Part shown: positions 14,023 to 20,711 of the stretch, piece after piece
How the letters are laid out: each line of letters opens with the position of its first letter
How positions within the stretch are numbered: the stretch's first letter is position 1
Assembly: GCA_038227745.1 (NCBI GenBank)
Contig: JBBRPS010000064.1
Coordinates: forward strand, 1 to 20,711
Direction of reading: 5' to 3'
Origin: DASPXY01 sp038227745
Lineage (GTDB): Bacteria; Planctomycetota; Planctomycetia; Gemmatales; Gemmataceae
Length of the DNA stretch: 20,711 nucleotides
Notes under the pieces: model-generated
Databases searched by the model: none
What the model saw: only the letters and a program-made list of their open reading frames with translations
What the model was told of the DNA's origin: nothing
Translations under genes and position numbers: made by a program

Positions 14023-14062
14023 CGGGGGAAGCGCACGGGCTGTGACCCGTGCGCTTCCCCCG
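14023..14062. terminator. Strong hairpin after the beta-helix gene
   Basis: A 17-bp perfect stem (14023-14039/14046-14062) with a 6-base loop starts 13 bases after the beta-helix stop. It has no U-tract. It is probably a terminator and looks like a dispersed planctomycete palindrome. Confidence 0.65.
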
Positions 14063-14221
14063 GGCCCCGGGTCCCTTTCGGCTTGTGCCGACCGTATCGA
14101 CTGTGCGGGTCGGCGAGACCTTTCCCGACGCAAACACTGCTTCTTCCCGGCAGACATTCCGGCCTCCCCGGGTGAAAATGGGGGGCCTGTCGCCCTGCCG
14201 TCCCGAGAACAGAGGTTTGCC

Positions 14222-15706
14222 ATGACCCCCCGCCAACACACGACCGGCCTGGCGCTTGGCATCCTGGCCTGCTGGCTGGCGTGGCCGGCTGCGCACGCCG
14301 ACGTCCGCGCCCAGGCCAAACAGGCCCCCGTCCGCACTACCCAGGGCCAACCCGCGGCGCCGGAGCCGCCCGTGGCCAGCCCTTCCGTGGAACCGATGCC
14401 GGTCGAGTCTCCCGACGCCGTCGCGCCCGCCCCTCAGGTGTTCGTCGGGCCGCCGCCCGCGCTGGTGGTGCCGACCTGCCCGGAGGATCCGCCCGTCCCC
14501 GTCGTGGCCATCCGCGTGCGCGTCGCGGCCTGCTCGGCGCCGCTGCAGGAGATCGAGTATCACATTTGCGTGCAGAACACGTCGGCCGCCCCGGCGCACC
14601 ACGTCCTGGTGCGCAACCCGCTGCCGGCCAACGCCCGCTTCGTCCGCGCCAGCCCCGAGCCGCATAGTACCAAACCGGAGCTGCAATGGAGGTTGGGCAC
14701 GGTGGCGCCCGGCGCCTGCCGCGACCTCACCCTCGTCCTGGCCCCGACCGACGAGTGCGACGTGAAGAACTGCGCCCGTGTCCAGTTCGAGCACGGCCAG
14801 TGCGTCACCACGCGCATCGCCCGCTCCGTCCCGCTCCCGGTCGTGCCGGGCGCCGAATTGCCGCCCGGTGCCGTCCCCGGCGCCCCGCCCGCCTCGAAGC
14901 CGTGGGAAGCGCCGGCCCCCGGCGCGAAGGAAGAGCCGGTGCCGCCGAAGGGCGCCACGAAACTCACGCTGAACGTGGACGGCCCGAAACAGCAGTATGC
15001 CAACCTGACGGCGAAGTACCAGCTGACGGTCCACAACACCGGCACGGCGGCGGCGACGCGCGTGCTGGTCACGAACCCGATCCCGATGGGCATGACGCTC
15101 GTCAGCGCCAGCGCCGGCAGCCGCCTCCACGCCGGGCAGGTGGCGTGGTTCCTCGGCGACCTCAAGGCGGGGGAGGTGCGGACGGTGCAGATCGTCCTGC
15201 GGGCCAAGGGACCGGGCAAGCTGTGCAACCGCGCGACCGCCCTCGGCGACGGCGGCCTGAAGGCCGAGGCCGAGCTGTGTACCCGCTTCGAGGGTGTGTC
15301 GGCGGTCGGGGTGGAGGTGACGGACAGCCGCGACCCGCTGCCGGTCGGGCAGGAGACGACGTACACGGTCGTGGTGGTGAACCAGGGGTCGGCGCCGGTG
15401 ACGAACGTGCAGGTCAAGGCGGTGATCCCGCCCGGGCTGACGCTGGTGGGCGCCACCGGTCCGTCGGACCCGCCGCCGAAGGACCGGCTGCCGGAGGCCA
15501 CCGCCGAGGGCCAGCCACTGCCGTTCGCCCCGCTCAAGACGCTGGCGCCGGGGAAGGAGGCGCGCTACCAGCTTACCGTCCGGGCGCTGCGGGCCGGCGA
15601 TCTGCGCTTCCGCGTGGAGATCACTGCGGACCAGCTCGAGGCCGGCCCGGTCCGCGAGCAGGAGAGCACGCAGGTCTTCCCCGTTGACGAGTCTGTGCGG
15701 CCCTGA
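14222..15706 (+). CDS. Secreted DUF11-repeat (Ig-like) protein
   Basis: 494 aa from the ATG at 14222, with AGAGG six bases upstream; the frame is open earlier but uninformative. A signal peptide (about 1-26, ending A-A-H-A) is followed by a Pro/Ala/Val-rich stretch (about 35-90). Three DUF11-like beta-sandwich domains follow (about 92-200, 240-345, 350-480). The second and third keep the family pattern: Y-Q-L-T-V-H-N-T-G, T-R-V-L-V-T-N-P-I-P, T-L-V-S-A-S, L-G-D-L-K-A-G-E; and Y-T-V-V-V-V-N-Q-G with L-K-T-L-A-P-G-K-E. The first domain is richer in cysteine than the others, allowing disulfides after export. DUF11 domains occur in envelope and surface proteins of planctomycetes; the partner is unknown. 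The hairpin upstream separates it from the beta-helix gene. Confidence 0.85.
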   Translation: MTPRQHTTGLALGILACWLAWPAAHADVRAQAKQAPVRTTQGQPAAPEPPVASPSVEPMPVESPDAVAPAPQVFVGPPPALVVPTCPEDPPVPVVAIRVRVAACSAPLQEIEYHICVQNTSAAPAHHVLVRNPLPANARFVRASPEPHSTKPELQWRLGTVAPGACRDLTLVLAPTDECDVKNCARVQFEHGQCVTTRIARSVPLPVVPGAELPPGAVPGAPPASKPWEAPAPGAKEEPVPPKGATKLTLNVDGPKQQYANLTAKYQLTVHNTGTAAATRVLVTNPIPMGMTLVSASAGSRLHAGQVAWFLGDLKAGEVRTVQIVLRAKGPGKLCNRATALGDGGLKAEAELCTRFEGVSAVGVEVTDSRDPLPVGQETTYTVVVVNQGSAPVTNVQVKAVIPPGLTLVGATGPSDPPPKDRLPEATAEGQPLPFAPLKTLAPGKEARYQLTVRALRAGDLRFRVEITADQLEAGPVREQESTQVFPVDESVRP

Positions 15707-15863
15707 CGGCGCTGCGGCGTTAGGGGCCGGCGTATCGGAGTGTACGGACCAACAACCCGGGCTTCGTGCGCGAGCGCCGAGGACACTACCCGGAATGGAT
15801 GTCGCTGCGCCGCAGGTGTTCGCCCGGGACGGTCCGGCCCGTGTGGCCCAAGAGGATGTGCCC

Positions 15864-16499
15864 ATGACGATCCACGTGACGTGCCCGTGCGGAACGCGCC
15901 TCCGTTTCAAGGACGAGCTGGCCGGCAAGCGCGCGAAGTGCCCCAAGTGCGGGAAGTCCTTCCCCATCCCGGCCGCGGAGGAGGGGGGCGACGGTTCCTG
16001 CCCGTCCTGCGGCGGCGAGTGGCCCGCCGACGCCGTCCTGTGCGTCGCTTGCGGGTACGACCGGCGCACCGGCAAGCGGATGAAGCCCGCCAAGGACGAC
16101 GAGGACGAGGAAGAGGAACCGGCACCGAAGCGGAAGAAGCGGCGGAAAAAGTCTCACCCTTTGGAGAAGGAACTCTGGCACGTGAACCTGGCGTTCTTGA
16201 TCAGCCCCGGGATCGCCCTGGTTGTCGGGGCTCTGTTCGGGTTGGTGCTGCGCGGCGGTTTCCGCCCGTCAAAGGAGGTCGCACCTCTGGCTTACACCGT
16301 CGTCCCTGCGGTGATGCTCTCCCTCGCCTACCCGGTGATCCTGTTGCGGGCCTTCGGCCATTCGGTGCGCGACCAGGACAACGACAACCGGGCTCAGTGG
16401 TTTGGCCGGGCGATGCCGGTGGGGGTGCTGATGATGCTCGTGACCATGGGCGTCGCCGTCGGCGTCCAGATCCTGATGGCCCCTGACTCGATCCGCTGA
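15864..16499 (+). CDS. Double zinc-ribbon membrane protein
   Basis: 211 aa from the ATG at 15864, with AGAGGA seven bases upstream. An in-frame ATG at 15795 is possible but lacks a good site. Two cysteine clusters are seen: Cys7/Cys9 with Cys26/Cys29 (the planctomycete C-P-C-G-x-R-L ... C-P-K-C-G ribbon) and Cys46/Cys49 with Cys60/Cys63 (C-P-S-C-G ... C-V-A-C-G-Y-D). A charged linker switches abruptly from acidic (78-85) to basic (88-96). Three transmembrane segments follow near 107-129, 140-163 and 184-206. The ribbons probably face the cytoplasm. The family is common in planctomycetes and its function is unknown. The stop is only 26 bases from that of the convergent kinase gene. Confidence 0.8.
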   Translation: MTIHVTCPCGTRLRFKDELAGKRAKCPKCGKSFPIPAAEEGGDGSCPSCGGEWPADAVLCVACGYDRRTGKRMKPAKDDEDEEEEPAPKRKKRRKKSHPLEKELWHVNLAFLISPGIALVVGALFGLVLRGGFRPSKEVAPLAYTVVPAVMLSLAYPVILLRAFGHSVRDQDNDNRAQWFGRAMPVGVLMMLVTMGVAVGVQILMAPDSIR

Positions 16500-16525
16500 G
16501 GCGTCGGCGAGGTTGCCCCCTCGGT

Positions 16526-17680
16526 CTACCCGCGCAGGAAGAAGAACCACACGGCCCCGGCCCCGGCCGCGACCGCCGCCCCGACCAGCGCCGGCAGCCA
16601 GCGCTTCCACGTCGCCCCGGCCGACACGTACGTCACGGTCGGGTCGGTGCTGCTCCTGGCCCTGGCGGCCATCAACTTCTCCATCGCCCCCGGCGGCAGC
16701 AGCAGGATACCGCTCGCCTTGCCCATCTCCTGCAGCCGCAGGTACACCTCGACCGCGCTCGCCGGCCGCTGGTTCGGGTTCGGCTTGAGGCACTGCTCCA
16801 GCATATCCGCCAGCCCCGCCGGCGCGTCCGGGCACAGCTCGGCGAACGTCTTGCCGCTCACGTGCGGCAGCTTGCCCGTCAGCGCCTCGTGGAGCACCAT
16901 CGCGGCGCTGTACAGGTCCGAGCGCGCGTCCACCGACGCGCCGGCGAGCTGCTCCGGCGACATGTAGCGCGGCGTGCCCATCACCGCCCCGGGCTGCGTC
17001 AGCGGCTGGTCGTTGGCCGCCTGGTCGTCGCCGCGGTAGATGCGCGCGATGCCGAAGTCCAGCACGCGCACGTGCAGCCGCACCCCGCTCTGGTTGAGGA
17101 AGTACACGTTGTCCGGCTTGATGTCGCGGTGGACCACCCCCTTACCGTGGGCGGCGATCAGCGCCAGCAGCAGCTGCGCACTGAGCTGCATGCCGGCGCG
17201 CACCGGCAACGGCCCCTCGGCCTGCAGGCGCTCGCGCAGCGTCATCCCCTGCAGGTACTCCATCACCAGGTACGGGCCGAGCACCGGGTCGATGCCGAAG
17301 TCGTGGACGACGATGATGTGCGGGTCGGCGAGCTGGCTGGCGATGCGCGCCTCGCGGTGGAAGCGGGCGTCGAACTCCGGCTCGCTGCGCAGCTCGGGGT
17401 TGATGAGCTTGACCGCCACGTCGCGCTCCAGCGTCAGGTCCACGGCCTTGTAGACCTTGGCCATGCCGCCGCCGCCGCGGTACTCCACCAGGCGGTAGCG
17501 GTTGCCGACGACGACCGGCAACTGGAGCTGGACGCTCTTCGGCCGCGCGACATTGCTGGTGGTGCCCGCCGGCGTCCGCACGGTGCCGTGCGGCGCCGTC
17601 TCGGTCAACGGGGTGCCGTCGTCGGGGCAGAAGCGCGTCCCCGGGTCGAGCTGCTTGCCGCAGGTAGGGCACTGATGCAC
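16526..17680 (-). CDS. Zinc-ribbon Ser/Thr protein kinase with C-terminal membrane anchor
   Basis: 384 aa. The N-terminal ribbon C-P-T-C-G ... F-C-P-D-D-G (residues 4-22) precedes a Hanks-type kinase domain (about 62-330). Catalytic residues are intact: glycine loop R-G-G-G-G-M-A-K-V-Y, Lys91 in V-A-V-K, Glu110, Asp186 in H-R-D-I-K-P-D-N, Asp208 in D-F-G, then G-T-P-R-Y-M-S-P-E-Q. The C-terminus has one transmembrane helix (about 362-381) with only three residues after it. Start: GTG at 17680 puts the ribbon at the extreme N-terminus and has AGAGAGGA seven bases upstream; an ATG at 17740 would add 20 Arg-rich residues that overlap the upstream gap. It lies 69 bases downstream of the hydrolase gene with no clear hairpin between them, so co-transcription is plausible. 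No extracellular sensor domain is present, unlike PASTA kinases. Confidence 0.92.
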   Translation of the reverse strand: MHQCPTCGKQLDPGTRFCPDDGTPLTETAPHGTVRTPAGTTSNVARPKSVQLQLPVVVGNRYRLVEYRGGGGMAKVYKAVDLTLERDVAVKLINPELRSEPEFDARFHREARIASQLADPHIIVVHDFGIDPVLGPYLVMEYLQGMTLRERLQAEGPLPVRAGMQLSAQLLLALIAAHGKGVVHRDIKPDNVYFLNQSGVRLHVRVLDFGIARIYRGDDQAANDQPLTQPGAVMGTPRYMSPEQLAGASVDARSDLYSAAMVLHEALTGKLPHVSGKTFAELCPDAPAGLADMLEQCLKPNPNQRPASAVEVYLRLQEMGKASGILLLPPGAMEKLMAARARSSTDPTVTYVSAGATWKRWLPALVGAAVAAGAGAVWFFFLRG

Positions 17681-17749
17681 GGGCTTTTCCTCTCTCCTTG
17701 CAACGCGAGCAGGGGCGGGCCACCCCCGCGCCTGCCGCATCCCGTTATC

Positions 17750-19828
17750 TTACTGTCCCCCCTTGGGGATCTGCCAGTATTCATCGAACAAACCCGCCGT
17801 CGCCACCTCGACCCCCAGCGGATCCTGCGCCGTCGCGGCCAGGCGCAGCACCGCGTAGTCGCCCAGGCGCGGGTACAGCAGCGCGTTCGTGCCCACGTAA
17901 TCCGCCGCCCGGAACGTGTGGCCGGTGTTCAGCACCACGTAGCGCGACGCATTCAGCGGGCTGGGGTGGATCAGCACCGGCACGTGTAGCGCCGCCGGAT
18001 ATTGCTTGCCGGCGAGTGCGATCGTCTCCTTCGTCCACTGCAGAGGCAGGCCGTCCAGCACGTGGCCGATCAGCGAGTTCGACGACGGGTCGCCGAACAG
18101 GACCAGGTGCTTGTCGGTGATGTCCTCGCTCGTCACGTCCGTGTCGTCCTTCACCGGCAGTTCGCCGCGCCAGTACTTGCTCCACTCGGCGCGGAAGCGG
18201 CGCAGGTTGGCGTCGGCGTACTGCTGCGTCGCCTCGTGCCACGCCGTGCCGGTGCCGCGCACGCACAGGAAGGCGTCGGTGAAGGCGTCGTCGATCGGCC
18301 CCTGCAGGCCGGGCCCCTTCTCCGGCCGCCGGCCGCCCTCCGTGATCAGTCGCTGCGGCAGCACCGCCGCCCAGCGGTCGCCCTGGCGCCGCAGGTAAAC
18401 CGACCCCGGCCCGCCCGCCGTCCCCCACGGCCGCGCCGTCACCTGCTGGCCGTCGATCGCCACGGTCAGGTCCTGCAACACCCCCTGCGGCGCCGTCAGG
18501 CGCAGGACGCGGACGTTCTCGGTCTTGACCTTGAAGCCGTCCTCGGTTTTCTCCGCGTCCACCAGCGCCTTGTCGTAGTGCCGCTGCAGGCCCAGGATGC
18601 GCACCCAGTCGCACGACGGGTACTTGAGCGTCCACGTCACGAACCGAACCCGCGGCGGGTACTCCGGCCGGCCCTTCTTGACGAACGGCGCGTAGGCCTC
18701 CTCGGCCTTCTGCTGCCATTCCGGGGGGAAGGCGTGTTTCAGGCCGGGCGCGACCAGCACCTTCAGCTTCACGGACAGTCCGAGCGACTTGAGGCGGGCC
18801 TCGATGTTGCGCGCGGCCTGGAGCTGTGGGTCGTCGGCGCCGCCGTAGGCCACCACCGGCACGTCGAAGACGTTCTCGGCGTAATCGACGGCGTCGTAGA
18901 TGGTCAGGCACTTCTCCTGCCACGGCGGCAGCTGGGCCGGCAGCTTGGCGACGTAGCCGTGTGTCGCGGTGAAGCCGGCGCCGGGGCCGAGGAGGCCCCA
19001 GGCGTCGGGGCGGTGCAGGCCGAGGTGCCACGTGCCGGCGCCGCCCATCGAGAAGCCGCGCAGCACCCAGCGGCGCGGGTCGAGGAACTTGTCGCGCCGC
19101 AGCGCCCGCTCGGTGCTGACAAACTGCTCCATCGCCTCGATGACGTCCACCTCGCCGGCCCAGCGGTAGGCGTTGTTGCCGCGGCCGTAGATGTCGATCC
19201 GGACGAAGTCCTGGTCGTCCGGGGCCGGCTTGCTCCCGCGGTGGGCGTGCAGGAATTTCACCTCGGTCAGGCCCTTGTCGCGGCCGTGCAGGACGACGTC
19301 CACGCGCCACTTCTTGCCGGCCTCGTAGTTCTTCGGCAGGGTGACGGCGAACGGCTGTACCGAATTGTCGATGCGCGAGCGGTAGCCGCGGACGACGGTC
19401 CGCCCGAAGCTCCGCAGCCAGGGGAGGTCGGCCTTGCCCTTGAGGCGCGGCCGCTTGCCGCCCGGGCCGTCGAGGATGGCGGCCACGAAGTTGGCCATGT
19501 GCTCGGCCCGGTCCAGGCCGGCGTCGAGGACCTCCAGGGTCCATTTGCCGGCGTCGGGCTGGAAGAACTCGTTGTGCTGGACGATGGCGACGGCGGCCTG
19601 GTGGTAGACATCGACGTCGGCGAGGAGAGCGTCGCCGATGCCCTGCTTGCGCAGTGCGCGCGTGAGTTTGGCGAGGTGGGTGGTCTTCTCGCGGATGGCC
19701 TTGAGGGTGTCCGCGGCGGGCGCCTTGCCGGGCGGCGGGCGGAAGTCCTGGGCCAACAGCGCGGCGGCCGCCAGCAGGGCCACGGGCAGGACGGCAGCGC
19801 GGCGCGCCGCACGCAGGATCCTCTTCAT
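17750..19828 (-). CDS. Secreted prolyl-oligopeptidase/esterase-like alpha/beta hydrolase
   Basis: 692 aa from the ATG at 19828, with AGAGG nine bases upstream. A signal peptide (basic, then hydrophobic to about residue 26) indicates export. A helical segment (about 35-125) precedes the alpha/beta hydrolase domain (about 155-395), which has the nucleophile Ser260 in G-F-S-M-G-G-A, a likely acid Asp332 or Asp333 in Y-G-G-A-D-D-P, and His365 in L-K-H-A-F. The remaining ~300 residues form a C-terminal region ending in conserved-looking D-K-H-L-V-L-F-G-D-P-S-S-N and V-V-L-N-T-G-H-T-F elements, which I recognise from planctomycete and verrucomicrobial S9-like hydrolases but cannot assign a function. 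The substrate may be a peptide or an ester. It is upstream of the kinase gene on the same strand. Confidence 0.85.
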   Translation of the reverse strand: MKRILRAARRAAVLPVALLAAAALLAQDFRPPPGKAPAADTLKAIREKTTHLAKLTRALRKQGIGDALLADVDVYHQAAVAIVQHNEFFQPDAGKWTLEVLDAGLDRAEHMANFVAAILDGPGGKRPRLKGKADLPWLRSFGRTVVRGYRSRIDNSVQPFAVTLPKNYEAGKKWRVDVVLHGRDKGLTEVKFLHAHRGSKPAPDDQDFVRIDIYGRGNNAYRWAGEVDVIEAMEQFVSTERALRRDKFLDPRRWVLRGFSMGGAGTWHLGLHRPDAWGLLGPGAGFTATHGYVAKLPAQLPPWQEKCLTIYDAVDYAENVFDVPVVAYGGADDPQLQAARNIEARLKSLGLSVKLKVLVAPGLKHAFPPEWQQKAEEAYAPFVKKGRPEYPPRVRFVTWTLKYPSCDWVRILGLQRHYDKALVDAEKTEDGFKVKTENVRVLRLTAPQGVLQDLTVAIDGQQVTARPWGTAGGPGSVYLRRQGDRWAAVLPQRLITEGGRRPEKGPGLQGPIDDAFTDAFLCVRGTGTAWHEATQQYADANLRRFRAEWSKYWRGELPVKDDTDVTSEDITDKHLVLFGDPSSNSLIGHVLDGLPLQWTKETIALAGKQYPAALHVPVLIHPSPLNASRYVVLNTGHTFRAADYVGTNALLYPRLGDYAVLRLAATAQDPLGVEVATAGLFDEYWQIPKGGQ

Positions 19829-19877
19829 GACACGGCACCTCTGTGCGAACGGGTGGTCGGGCCTGGGCGCACCCCTG

Positions 19878-19906
19878 ACGATACTGGCCCCGCGGCGCCG
19901 GAGCAA
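19878..19906 (-). promoter_or_regulatory. Candidate promoter for the hydrolase (and kinase) genes
   Basis: Minus strand: TTGCTC (19901-19906), 17-base spacer, TATCGT (19878-19883). Leader about 43 bases. Three of six -35 bases match consensus, so support is modest. Confidence 0.35.
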
Positions 19907-19962
19907 GGGGCCTCATGGGGCAAGGGGAGTGAGTCGCCTGCAGCAGGGCGCCGCCGGTGAGC

Positions 19963-19996
19963 GGGGCAGGCGAGAGAGGAGAGTCTCGCCTACCCC
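19963..19996 (-). terminator. Hairpin after the CsrA-like gene
   Basis: Arms 19963-19975 and 19984-19996 pair over 12 of 13 positions (one C-A mismatch), with an 8-base loop. It begins about 30 bases past the CsrA-like stop on the minus strand and separates that gene from the hydrolase gene. Confidence 0.5.
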
Positions 19997-20025
19997 CGAA
20001 GGAAAGTTGCTCGGCCATCCGGTTG

Positions 20026-20250
20026 CTACGGCCCGGCGGACAGCACCTTCAGCGATCCTCGCAGGAGGGTGTGTGCCGGTGCGTGCTCGGCAGTGCGCTC
20101 GGGGGCGACGGCCTCCTGCCCGTCGCACGTCCCGTCCCGTCCCGGGTCGGAGAGGGCGACCACCACCCGCCCCGGCTGGACCGCAAGCACCCGCAGCGTG
20201 TACGGGCCGATGCGCAGCGCCTGGCCCGCCGTCTGTTCGATGACAATCAT
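20026..20250 (-). CDS. Short CsrA-like protein lacking the usual RNA-contact residues
   Basis: 74 aa. The first ~38 residues follow the CsrA beta-strand pattern: M-I-V-I, then G-Q-A-L-R-I-G, then T-L-R-V-L-A-V-Q-P-G-R-V-V-V-A-L, ending S-D-P-G-R-D where CsrA has A-P-x-x. CsrA is a dimeric mRNA-binding translational regulator. Two hallmarks are missing: the basic residues of strand 1 (E-Q-T replaces T-R-R/S-R-K) and the V-H-R-E-E segment. The tail (about 40-74) is unrelated to CsrA. It is therefore either a diverged paralogue with a new role or a chance resemblance. The ATG at 20250 has AAGGAGG nine bases upstream; another in-frame ATG at 20271 precedes that site and is unlikely. It has its own promoter and a downstream hairpin, so it looks like an expressed single gene. 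Confidence 0.6.
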   Translation of the reverse strand: MIVIEQTAGQALRIGPYTLRVLAVQPGRVVVALSDPGRDGTCDGQEAVAPERTAEHAPAHTLLRGSLKVLSAGP

Positions 20251-20288
20251 GCGGAAGCTCCTCCTTGACACAACTCGACCCCGAGCGC

Positions 20289-20317
20289 ACCTTACCCGAG
20301 TATTTTCACTTTGTCAA
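20289..20317 (-). promoter_or_regulatory. Sigma70-like promoter for the CsrA-like gene
   Basis: Minus strand: TTGACA (20312-20317, perfect -35), 17-base spacer, TAAGGT (20289-20294, keeping the key TA...T). Transcription would start near 20282, giving a leader of about 32 bases that contains the ribosome binding site. It lies in a locally AT-rich patch. Confidence 0.6.
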
Positions 20318-20650
20318 CAATATGCGTGTCGATACAGCCAGGCGTGGCGGGCATCGCCGGCGCGCCGTTTCTTCGGGCCGGGGTGAGGTGGGATTCGCGG
20401 TTGCAGTAGGGCGTCCCGGGGGCCCTATTCCTTTCATCCCTCGCACCTCCCCTCCTCGGGAAAACGAATCCCCCCCGAGGAACGAACACTCCAGCGCCCC
20501 CCTCGCGCGGTTCGATAACAAATCACGTCGCCTTGACGGTTTTGTATCCTTCGGCCTGCGCGTGATGGTCGCGTCCGGCCGAGAGGACTGTTCGCTCCAC
20601 GACCCCTGCCGCCAGCGGCTTCGATGATATTCCTCCGGCGCGGAAGGTGG

Positions 20651-20708
20651 TCACACAAGCCCGACGCGCCAGCGAGGGATCCCTCGCTGGCGCGTCGGGC
20701 TTGTGTGA
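20651..20708. repeat. Perfect 58-bp palindrome
   Basis: Every base from 20651 to 20680 side pairs with its mirror across the axis 20679/20680: two 29-bp arms, no spacer, no mismatch. The centre includes GGATCC. It resembles a dispersed palindrome class in planctomycete genomes (recalled, not searched). The neighbouring gene to the right is outside the window. Confidence 0.92.
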
Positions 20709-20711
20709 GGA

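Larger units (their letters stand above)
20251..20711. other. Non-coding right end of the window
   Basis: 461 bases without a credible gene. It holds the CsrA-like promoter, an 8-bp hairpin (20453-20460/20474-20481) and the terminal 58-bp palindrome. A plus-strand frame of 120 codons from 20265 has no start site, domain or coding character. Confidence 0.6.

Noticed and set aside
12783..14036. Upstream extension of the lptB reading frame
   Set aside because: The frame stays open but runs antisense through the beta-helix gene. The ATG at 12782 has an ideal ribosome binding site and starts the family N-terminus.
14087..14114. Short inverted repeat in the DUF11 gene leader
   Set aside because: A 7-bp stem (14087-14093/14108-14114) with a 14-base loop is expected by chance in DNA this GC-rich.
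18002..19960. 652-codon plus-strand open frame opposite the hydrolase gene
   Set aside because: The minus-strand hydrolase has a catalytic motif set and signal peptide. The plus-strand product is compositionally biased (Arg/Val/Leu/Asp) and matches nothing.
20265..20627. 120-codon plus-strand frame at the right end
   Set aside because: No ribosome binding site, no recognisable domain, overlaps the CsrA-like promoter, and the composition looks non-coding.

Overview
GC-rich chromosomal DNA, most likely from a planctomycete of the Gemmataceae type. This is inferred from family content: an exported WD40-caspase protein, two proteins with the planctomycete LE-x-R-x-VP N-terminal motif, a DUF11 surface protein, CPCG/CGYD zinc-ribbon proteins, a zinc-ribbon Ser/Thr kinase, a Uma2 nuclease and many long intergenic palindromes. 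I see no tRNA, rRNA, CRISPR array, transposase or integrase. The window looks like an ordinary chromosomal mosaic of small transcription units, not a mobile island.

Layout, left to right. (1) 140-3211 (+): exported beta-propeller/caspase-fold protein. It converges on (2) a Uma2-family nuclease (3329-3880, -), with a 51-bp nested palindrome between them. (3) 4271-6898 (+): matrixin-type metalloprotease with a beta-propeller and five tandem FG-GAP-like units. (4) 7053-8393 (+): cytochrome P450, preceded by a large imperfect inverted repeat. (5) 8579-9586 (-): HtrA/DegP-type protease with one PDZ domain. (6) 9958-10839 (+): Rad52/Rad22-type annealing protein behind an AT-richer leader that holds a candidate 18-codon ORF. 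(7) CvpA-family membrane protein (10896-11459, -) and (8) LptB-type ATPase with an extra C-terminal HEAT-like domain (11667-12782, -), separated by a second nested palindrome. (9) 13098-14009 (+): parallel beta-helix protein, divergent from LptB with back-to-back sigma70-like promoters. (10) 14222-15706 (+): secreted DUF11-repeat protein. (11) 15864-16499 (+): double zinc-ribbon membrane protein. (12) 16526-17680 (-): zinc-ribbon Ser/Thr kinase with a C-terminal membrane anchor, downstream of (13) a secreted prolyl-oligopeptidase/esterase-like hydrolase (17750-19828, -). (14) 20026-20250 (-): a short CsrA-like protein lacking the canonical RNA-binding residues, behind a good sigma70-like promoter. 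The right end is a perfect 58-bp palindrome.

A common theme is the cell envelope and exterior: exported caspase, matrixin, HtrA, LptB, CvpA, beta-helix, DUF11 and esterase. No single multi-gene pathway is evident. The most unusual points are the nested palindromes, the shared N-terminal motif at identical residues in two unrelated exported proteins, the CsrA-like protein without its RNA-contact residues, the LptB-HEAT fusion, and the start-codon-in-hairpin leader ahead of the rad52-like gene. All functional calls are by reading motifs; no database search was run.
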